Origin: Clusia tigrina
Taxonomy: Eukaryota; Arthropoda; Insecta; Diptera; Clusiidae
Reading direction: 5' to 3'
Assembly: GCA_920105625.2 (NCBI GenBank)
Contig: OV050030.1
Location: 112,884,814-112,948,813 of the forward strand
DNA length: 64,000 nt
The notes under the pieces were generated by a model, which was given only the letters and a program-made list of their open reading frames with translations, was not told the DNA's origin and searched no databases. Every line of letters begins with the position of its first letter. The stretch's first letter is position 1. The position numbers and the translations under genes were made by a program. This document shows positions 57,205 through 64,000 of this stretch, one piece after another.

Positions 57205-57670
57205 CTATTCCAAAAGGTTGATTATTCCAGGCGAGTGATCAGAGGACAGATCGACACAGGTTTCCGCTGATACTAAAGACATATCTATATTTTTAGAAAT
57301 AGCAAAATCAATAAGTCCAGGAATTTTCTTTGGGTCTGTTGGCCAAAAAGTGGGCTGTCCTGGTGAGACAAAATCGAATTTACTATATCTGTTAGTTATT
57401 GCGTTGTACAGTTGCCGGCCTTTTGGATTAATAACGCGGGAGTCCCAGTGTTTATGTTTCGCATAATAATCTCCACCTAGAAATCTGTCACCAAGGGAAT
57501 CAAAAAGCTCTTTAAATTGAGTATCTGTTACAGTAAAACGGGGTGGGCAGTATATAACTGAAAGCGACAGGTCTTTGTCACGATTTTTAACAGATACTGA
57601 TGTAGCTTGCATCCATTGCATCGAATGCGATTGCCTAAGATAATGCTTAAACCGCCTTCTCGTGTGTTTC
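57205..57670 (-). pseudogene. LINE ORF2: APE-type endonuclease C-terminal half
   Basis: Motifs in order: MQATSVSVKN, SVIYCPPRFTVTD, GDRFLGGDYYAKHKHW (normally GGDYNAKH), NPKGRQLYN, PTFWPTD, IPGLIDFAI and DLSSDHSPGI. The last is the conserved S-D-H-x-P of the endonuclease that nicks the target DNA. The catalytic Asn in GDYNAKH is replaced by Tyr, and the N-terminal half is absent. Confidence 0.82.
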
Positions 57671-58563
57671 GTTGTTGTACTGGAGCTACCTCTGCAGGCA
57701 GTCCAGCAGATTCCACCTGCTGTCACTCGCTGTTGGATTGCTGGATCATGGGAAGAGACCGCTTCAACTAACACCCCCATGATTCTCTGCGTGAGATTTG
57801 GTGCATAATTAGCTAAATCTTTATCAAACTGCCTTGAACACAGCAATCATAGCCCGTTCTACTTGGGCCTTGTATGCTGCAATGTTTCCTGGAAACTGCC
57901 TGTTGGCTTCCGCCACAGCAGCGTCCCCAGCTCTCAGGTCCTCCCCGGGTTTCTGGGTGGACTCCTGAATTTTCCATATGAGATAGTCGTACAACTTTTG
58001 TTTAAATATGTTCTATCTAAAAGCGCATATAAACACAGGGTGCTTACAGAGCAATGCGCTAGTAAATCAAACGCATCACCTGTGGTCCTTTGCCTAATAG
58101 ACTTTATTAAGTGTTTTCCATCTGCTTCCGGAAAACTCTGTTGCGCTAGCTCACAACCTTCTTTGAAGCGCCTGATCTGAGTTCTCAGGTCATACAACTC
58201 GACTCGACGAGAACTTCCAATTCTTACGTCCTCGTCAGATGAAACTAAACTCATAGTTTGCTGTCCTAGTCCCTATAATCCAGAATTAAATGTGTCTGCA
58301 CATTCGTTGACCAGACTATTGATGAACTCTGCGTAATTTTTCCCAAAGTATTTCCCTTTGCTGTACTTGGTCGCGTGAGCTAACAACAACGCGTGGTTCC
58401 TGTTGAACTCTTTTTCCAGATATTGCAACTCTGTTATCTGTTTGCGGCAATACGCGTTGTCCTTCCTTAAATTACCGTCTTTCCTAAAGTTACGTACCAA
58501 TTTTTGGATTGCCCCGCCAATTTGTTCTTGTATCAGCAGTAACTTCTGTGATTCCTTTGCCAT
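57671..58563 (-). pseudogene. LTR-retrotransposon gag relic, interrupted by the LINE
   Basis: From ATG 58563 (MAKESQKLLLIQEQ) a frame runs with one in-frame stop (58273-58275) to 57934, then with frame changes to the LINE border. Patterns such as AIQKLVRNFRKDGNLRK, RRVELYDLRTQIRRF, ELAQQSFPEADGK and GNIAAYKAQVERA resemble capsid sequences of insect LTR elements. I cannot assign it to a superfamily with confidence. Loss of coding homology at about 57670 coincides with the start of the endonuclease. Confidence 0.55.
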
Positions 58564-58596
58564 TTCCAAAAGCCAGGACAGATGGCATATTCCCAA

Positions 58597-59430
58597 AAAT
58601 GATTTATAAACGAAATCTAGTTATAGTTTTATTCATTCCAATCTTATCATATTACTTTTACAAAGATTTTACTACATTAGTCATCTTTTACTTATTGCAT
58701 GTATTCAATTAATACAATTTTATTTAGATTTAAAATAATCTCATCTTGATATGTCTGGCCGTTGTTCCTCGAATGGTCCTTAAGCAATCCAAACGAGTTC
58801 ATTTTTTAATTATAAATAATTAATTAACCCCTTACAAGCCAAATTTGGCAGTTAAAACAAAAATTCAACATGCCTGTTTTATCCAATTAATTTTCAATGT
58901 ATAATTTTTTCTGTCTTTTGCTTTCGCTTATACTATTTTATATTAACTTAGATTTATTTGGAAGCAAGAGGTAGAGTTTTCTTCGCAGAAATTTATACTG
59001 ATATAACCAGTTTTTAGATTTATTGGTTAATAAATTAAGCATTACTCCGTGTATAATTAAAGTAGAAAGGCAACTATAATGTAATGCCTAGAGAAAACAA
59101 AACAATTGCAATAGCTCAAGTATAAAAATTATACTTAATAAGGATGCACAACTTCTGAATGAGAATACAAATTATTTAAATAAATTTATTTCCCTTCGTT
59201 CAGTTACTGTTTTGCGTCCATTTCTTCGAATTTCTACCCCGCTTTTCTCCACCAAATGAAAATTGAATATTGCAAAATATTAGTTAAGCATTTACGCGCC
59301 AATTGTAGCATCGGAACTACACAACCTTTCGAATACCCTAAGCTTAAGTGTGTGTAATTATACAAAATACATATGCTCGAAACACTAACATATGTTCATA
59401 GAATGGTGACAGTAGAGTTTGCCGTGGTCA
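58597..59430. other. AT-rich sequence without recognised features
   Basis: More than 800 bp of AT-rich sequence with stops in all frames. I see no RNA gene or repeat. The part next to 58563 would be the leader of the gag relic, but no clear primer site is visible. Confidence 0.6.
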
Positions 59431-60169
59431 CCGCTACTTGACTGTGCTGCTGTATCACTGCACTAGTCTTAAAAAAACAATTTTACTCCAAGAAAAAATT
59501 GCACTTACTGTCCTGTTTTGTGACATCTCGTTGGTTGCAGGATGCTTTGCCTGTTTCAGGGATCCTTGCCCTGGGTTTCCTCCTGTAGATGACCGACAAT
59601 TGTTGAGGTCCTTAGGGATCTTCGTGTTGCTCGTGGTTTTTATGCGCCTTTTACTGCCGGTGATAGGCGTTGGCGTAAACGAACAAACTAATCTCTATTA
59701 AAGACGTTCCAAGCTGCCAAATGCTTAAGCTCAAACACAAGAGAGTTTATTCTTAAAATTCTAAACCTTAAATACTATTTACATTCTGTCTTACTTGTTG
59801 AGGTAAACACTTTTCTGATGTTCCAGTTACGCATTTGTTGATTGGTCGGTCAAGCCAACTGACCTACTCAATGTAACAATGTCGATGGTACATTCTATAG
59901 GCCTGAAACCTTAAATAATAGTTGTAACCTTATATAATAGTTGAAACAATAATCAGCGAACCTTAAAAGCATATGCGTGAATTGTAACGACTCAAATCTT
60001 GTTGGGGTAATACTCACCGGTTCGCCAGGGTCGTGTACAGAAAATTAGTTATCGGCGTGTTGTAATATTTAAGTTTTCTTTATTTATTATTTTTTTTCTT
60101 ATTTCTAGGTTTAAAATATTACAGTAGAAATTAAAGATTTCAGGGAGGCCGCTCCTGTAGTCGGCGCTG
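59431..60169. other. Unassigned sequence, possible relic of a transposon ORF1 or LTR
   Basis: On the - strand 59480-59700 gives a Ser/Thr/Asn/Lys-rich translation (for example GNPGQGSLKQAKHP) that could be a LINE ORF1 N-terminus, but I cannot confirm it. The stretch 59700-60120 is non-coding; its CCGGTTCGCCAGGG segment and T-rich tract could belong to an LTR. No pairing LTR was found. Confidence 0.25.
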
Positions 60170-60178
60170 TGCAGTCCT

Positions 60179-60616
60179 GGTCTTCAGTCTCAACGGTGGT
60201 GAATTAAGAAACCACTTCCACCGGTTTGACTTTGACAAGTAAGTTCTGGTTTGCTATGAAAGCGGATTGAAAAACCCAACGTTCGTAGCAAACGCCGTAC
60301 TTCTGGGCGTCTATGTCCGGGTGTCCCTAGTTTTTAGTTTCTGCGGCGGTAGATTAAAAAACCACTTCCAGTGTGTTAACTCCGACGAACAAGTTCTGGT
60401 TTGCTATGAAAGCGGATTGAAAAACCCAACGTTCGTAGCAAACGCAGTACTTCTGGGTGTCTAGTTCCGTCTCTTTAGTCTTTAGTTTCAACGGTGGTGA
60501 ATTAAAAACCACTTCCACCGTTTTAACTTCGACGAACAAGTTCTGTTTTGCTATGAGAGTAGATTAGAAAAATCCAGCATTCGTAGCAAACGCAGCACTT
60601 GTGTGTGTGTGTGTGG
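60179..60616. repeat. Tandem repeat of about 150 bp with internal hairpins
   Basis: The motif GTTCTGGTTTGCTATGA starts at 60243 and 60393, and a variant at 60540, giving periods of 150 and 147 bp. A partial unit precedes them. Each unit contains TTTGCTATGAA and TTCGTAGCAAA as an inverted pair around about 26 bases. The first and last also have AACGGTGG with CCACCG or CCACCGTT. Open frames inside it are repeat artefacts. A GT run follows at 60601-60616. Confidence 0.8.
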
Positions 60617-60855
60617 GTCCGCAGATTTTTGTTTGTTGATCTGGTAGCATCTGTCGCTGCGTCAACGTTTCCTTGGTCCTTACTTGAGTGATGTAGCAGG
60701 CAAAAGAGATCGTATGCCCGGTTGCAGGCGCTTTTATAGAAACTATTGTTGTTGCTCAAGTCCCGCTGGCCGTTGCTCGACTACCGCTTCCTGTTGCTAA
60801 GACCGAGGCAATGTTGTTGTTATTCCTCTTGACCTTAGGCGACCCTCAGCGTTTT

Positions 60856-60970
60856 CCGGGAAAAGTCCGGCTGTCGTCAAGCGCGTAGGAGTTGCAGCGG
60901 CACGTTGTTGCTCTTGCACGCCCTGTAGTTGTTGCAACCATAGTTCCTTTCTGTTGGCGGTTAATAATAT
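60856..60970. repeat. Left copy of a dispersed direct repeat
   Basis: CCGGGAAAAGTCCGGCTGTC and the following sequence match 62679-62775 in the same orientation. Differences are scattered substitutions and about 20 extra bases here. On the - strand both copies can be read as a Gln/Ala-rich peptide ending TRLTTAGLFP, so this may be duplicated gag coding sequence rather than an LTR. Confidence 0.7.
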
Positions 60971-62128
60971 GAAAATTACCGCCCTGAGTTCGAACACTAT
61001 TTCCGTGCTTCTCCTTTGTTATATCCCTGCCACTTGTATGCACAGCGATCGTTATGTCGTCGTCTCTTTTGCTCTTGTATTATTTTCCTCGTGTTGTTAT
61101 TGTACTATTTACGAGCTAACGCACTCGGTAAATTCTGCCGAGTCTTGTTGTAATTAGCGCATGCTTAGTGTTAGTCTGCCTCTAATGTTGTTGTTGTTGG
61201 TCAGTGTAACCGCCTGGCTTCGGCTCGCTAAGTCTGTCGTTGCATACTTCTTGATGTAACGCACATGCAGTTCATTGTCTTTGTCTTATACAAGAGGCTG
61301 GCTTGGCTTTGCTAATGCTGTTGTGGACATTGCGCTTGCATAGTTGATGGTGTAATCTGCATGTGGTTTGTTGACAAACGTTTAACACTGCGTACCTTTC
61401 ATGCGCTCCTGCCTTCGCAGTGGTTTCAGTTGGTACGATCGCTGTGTGCGATGGAATTCTTTATTTTTAATATTGAATGTTGACGAGGTCGCGCAAGATA
61501 ATTGGCTATGGCAATTTAAATTCTTTGTTCTCCAGTGATGCTGGCGGGCCATTATCGAGGTGACTATTGTTTTGGGGAATTTTATTGTGTTGTGTTGTTT
61601 ATTATTGACTAATTTTGCTCGTCACACGCCCTCCCAACTTCACCGACGAGAAATTTTAACCACGTCATGGCAGAGGGTGACTCGGTACGCGTCTCGACTA
61701 AACCGTAATCGTCTTCGTGCGGGTTCTCCTGAGCCCCTTTAGCTTTACACAAAAATTACTGCTACTAAGCCCTGTGGTACACCAGCTCCTTTCGATTCCT
61801 GTAGCTCTTTAAACTTTGGAATGTGACATGGTTCCATTGTGTGGCTGAGTCGTCTGTACTTGGCATCCGTTTCTCTGTTGACGGGCTCCCTGTAGCCCCG
61901 TTCCGTTGTCTACTACTGTTGCTGCGATGTCTATGCGCGTCGCGTTCATCTCTCTTGTCGTTGCTTCTGCTCTTTTTGGTGCACTTATTTGCACGCTGTA
62001 TGCCCCTGGATCTGTCGTCTCATCTACGTGGCATATCCCGGCTTTCCCTCGCTGGCGAACACCTTGCGGAATAATTGGAAGATGCGCTGCTTGCCATGGT
62101 CGTTTGACGCCTTAATGGAGTCATCTCA
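60971..62128. other. GC-richer relic sequence, no intact gene
   Basis: Base composition is clearly less AT-rich than in the flanks. The - strand between about 61800 and 62120 may continue the pol relic below but is broken by stops. I cannot name a domain here. Confidence 0.4.
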
Positions 62129-62614
62129 CTACGATTTGGTGCGCCCGCATTCTTCTCTTGAGGGCCCCTGTGGTAAATCGTTTTTGGTTTTCCCTCGGCA
62201 GAATCCGTGGCAAGTGAATGCGTTCGTGTGTGTAATACTTGTTCCTGGTGATGTATATTTGCTACCGCGTTGGCTTCCGCTGTATTCTCTGTTGTGTCTC
62301 TGTTCCTTAGAATTTCTGACGTTAGTTGGCCTCTTGGAATGCATTGATGCATTTACCTGTGGGAAATTCTCCACACGGATTGTTGTGCACGTTGCAAAGT
62401 CTCGTGGTTGCACACAACCGTTATGAGGTCCCAGCGTGATCTCCTGATCGCCGCACTTCAATGTCGTCCTCAGGCTTGTCATGAAATCCACTCCCAGAAG
62501 TAGATCATAACTGGAGTCAGGCATGATAAGTAGTTCTATCTGGCATGCCTGCCCTCCAAACCTTACACTCGTCACAAATGTCTCTTTGACCCTCCTACCA
62601 TTTCCGTCATTCAA
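62129..62614 (-). pseudogene. Gypsy-like aspartic protease C-terminal relic
   Basis: The 161-codon frame contains VTSVRFGGQACQIELLIMP and YDLLLGVDFM, then TTLKCGDQEI. This is the pattern of the second half of insect gypsy protease domains, where L-L-G-x-D-F is the C-terminal hallmark. The active-site D-T/S-G half is not seen upstream. After about residue 65 no known domain is recognisable. Confidence 0.65.
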
Positions 62615-62678
62615 AAGCGCTGGATTTTTCTAATTTGCCGGTAGAGGCGCATAACTTGTGTGCTAGGTTTCTGTTCAA

Positions 62679-62775
62679 CCGGGAAAAGTCCGGCTGTCGT
62701 CAAACGCGTAGTAGTTGGAGCGGCACGTTATTGTTGTTGCAACCTTGGTTTTCTTCGTTGGCGGTTCGTAATATT
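62679..62775. repeat. Right copy of the dispersed direct repeat
   Basis: Partner of 60856-60970, 1823 bp away in the same orientation. It sits just upstream (on the - strand) of the protease relic. Confidence 0.7.
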
Positions 62776-63658
62776 TTAATTACGAAGAATCTTCTATGCA
62801 GAACTATTACCAAAAGCACACTTCTTCAGAATAACATTTAAGATTCGTAACTGTTTAGCTTTGGGGTGACTTGTAGTAATTCATTCATGACACATGTGTG
62901 CATTTATTAATAGAAATAACAATACTAACTTTTGCATATAATCTGTGGTACGGGAAGTGTTCCGTTCCATTATTCACCGCCTATACACTTATTGCATGGT
63001 TATGTTTACGATAAGGGCCATAATGCGGTTATTGTTAGTTAAATATATTTTCGTAAGAAACTTATGTTATGAAGTGCAAGTGAAGGCTGGTTCGCGCCAC
63101 AAGAACTGGTGCAGACCGGCTTCGTTTTCAGTTTACTTAATGCAGTGCAGTCTTAGCAGAGACCACAGAGACGCGACGCTTTAACGTCTCTTGTTTTGCG
63201 CACACTAACACATGCTCAAAACTGTAGTAGTGTGGCTGATTTTCTCCATAACCAATGATAAACAAACCTATACAGATTGCCAACTAATAATATTTAAGTG
63301 TCGCTTCTCTGTGTTCTCTGGTTTTAGTTCAGTAATTTGACTTTTGCAACGCGAACAGAAAGGTGCAGTTCATAATTTCAAGTTTGGTTTACAATTAACT
63401 GGTGTGAAGTTTAATTGGATTCGAAAGTATTATATTACAATTAACAAATGCATTTTAAATAATATTATTTAAGAAAGTGCATTCGCATCATTTTCAAAAC
63501 ATTAATGAGCAGAATTGTAAATGACAGCTCTAAATGATAAAACAGACTGAACTGCACTAGAAAAATTTTAGTGCAGCAAATTCATGAACTGATTCGAATT
63601 TTATGTAACACGAAAGTGCAAAAGAAATAGCAACGAGAACGACAGAATATCTAGTAAA
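62776..63658. other. AT-rich sequence without recognised genes
   Basis: Stops occur in all frames. The ATATTTAAGTG near 63290 followed by TTCTCTGGTTTTAGTTCAG could be a promoter, but there is no second copy to show it is part of an LTR. Confidence 0.4.
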
Positions 63659-63955
63659 CTAAAAAGGCGCACTACAATACATATGCAATTTTTTTGCAAT
63701 TGTCTGAACGACATTCATCATATTTTCATAACAATATTTCTCACCCTCTGCCATATTCAGCAGTACATCAGCTCCTTTCAATGACATAGCCAATGGTGCC
63801 AGTACTTTGCGATTACTCCAACAATCTGTATTGGCAGTAGCTTCAATTTCGTTCTGCCTTTCCTCATTCGCATTAGATTTTTTTTCCACAAATCCTTCGA
63901 ACGTCTCCTGCCATGTCCCAACCTCACAAACCTTCGTGTCCACCATCTCGGACAT
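63659..63955 (-). pseudogene. Gypsy-like gag relic
   Basis: The 98-codon frame contains WSNRKVLAPLAMSLKGADVL, then EGEKYCYENMMNVV. This resembles the capsid block of insect gypsy gags, where a trained eye expects A-x-x-L-K-G-x-A followed by a Y-x-x-L helix. It could belong to the same - strand element as the protease relic at 62129-62614, since the order gag then protease is right. The distance of about 1 kb fits only if gag is mostly decayed. Confidence 0.5.
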
Positions 63956-64000
63956 TTCATTCTTCTGCTGTGAGTTCTGTTCCGCTAGTTGAGTAGATCG

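Larger units (their letters stand above)
56104..57670 (-). mobile_element. Jockey-type LINE fragment, 5'-truncated
   Basis: On the - strand a degenerate ORF2 (endonuclease end, linker, start of RT) is followed by a short 3' region and an A-tail, seen as an 18-base T-run at 56109-56126. The 5' part of the endonuclease is missing, and most of RT is deleted between about 56280 and the tail. The left border touches the broken end of G3. Confidence 0.75.

Noticed and set aside
59508..59526. TGTCCTGTTTTGTGACAT resembling part of the gypsy integrase region near 38803
   Set aside because: The match is only about 17 bp with no similarity on either side, so it is most likely chance.
60267..60464. A 65-codon frame with an internal repeat
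   Set aside because: The peptide repeat simply follows the 150-bp DNA tandem repeat.
63230..63480. A possible LTR promoter near 63290
   Set aside because: A TATTTAAG and a T/C-rich stretch alone are not enough. No second copy, inverted ends or primer site were found.
1..64000. CRISPR array or prokaryotic operon interpretation of the regular repeats
   Set aside because: Repeat units are 3-6 kb retrotransposons with LTRs, and the content is eukaryotic. No short regularly spaced repeats with unique spacers occur.
1..64000. tRNA, rRNA or host protein genes
   Set aside because: I looked for cloverleaf-like blocks and for non-transposon reading frames and saw none. Every long frame is explained by a mobile element or its shadow.

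Overview
This window reads as repeat-rich insect DNA, most likely dipteran, and probably heterochromatic. I see no host gene. The evidence is the element mix: a Copia element with a copia-type primer site and TGTTG/CAACA LTR ends, a Ty3/gypsy element resembling the insect 17.6/297 group, and BEL/Pao and Jockey-type LINE fragments in AT-rich sequence. The species cannot be named from the sequence.

Region 1 (1-34885, + strand) is a head-to-tail array of one Copia family. Nine 175-bp LTRs alternate with internal regions, so neighbouring units share one LTR instead of each having two. I name the units C0 (cut by the left window edge) and C1-C9. C3 has no 5' half and is fused to a C2 broken in RNase H. 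Every unit that contains the relevant sites carries the same five in-frame nonsense codons and the same 30-bp TA-rich insertion in reverse transcriptase. The family was therefore already dead when this array formed, which points to amplification at the DNA level. Other mutations are shared by pairs of non-adjacent units (C1/C9, C3/C5, C4/C8), suggesting unequal exchange or gene conversion.

Region 2 (34886-36788, + strand) is older substrate: a degenerate BEL/Pao gag and protease relic where the Copia array ends, then a degenerate Ty3/gypsy relic (gag end, zinc knuckles, protease, start of RT).

Region 3 (36789-56103, - strand) is a second LTR-sharing array made from an unrelated Ty3/gypsy family. 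It has three units (G1-G3) of about 6.67 kb with three LTRs of 735-736 bp, and it interrupts the RT of the relic in region 2. The units again share their inactivating mutations: frameshifts in gag, protease and the integrase linker, and a 4-bp duplication in RT. There is no env reading frame. G3 is cut in its 5' leader.

Region 4 (56104-64000, mostly - strand relics) starts with a 5'-truncated Jockey-type LINE whose A-tail abuts G3. The LINE lies in an LTR-retrotransposon gag relic. Further right are AT-rich sequence without features, a 150-bp tandem repeat whose units contain hairpins, a direct repeat spaced 1.8 kb, and protease and gag relics of another gypsy-like element.

The main point of interest is that two unrelated LTR families in one locus were each turned into LTR-sharing tandem arrays after they had lost coding capacity. 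All functional assignments come from motif recognition by eye; no database search was run.
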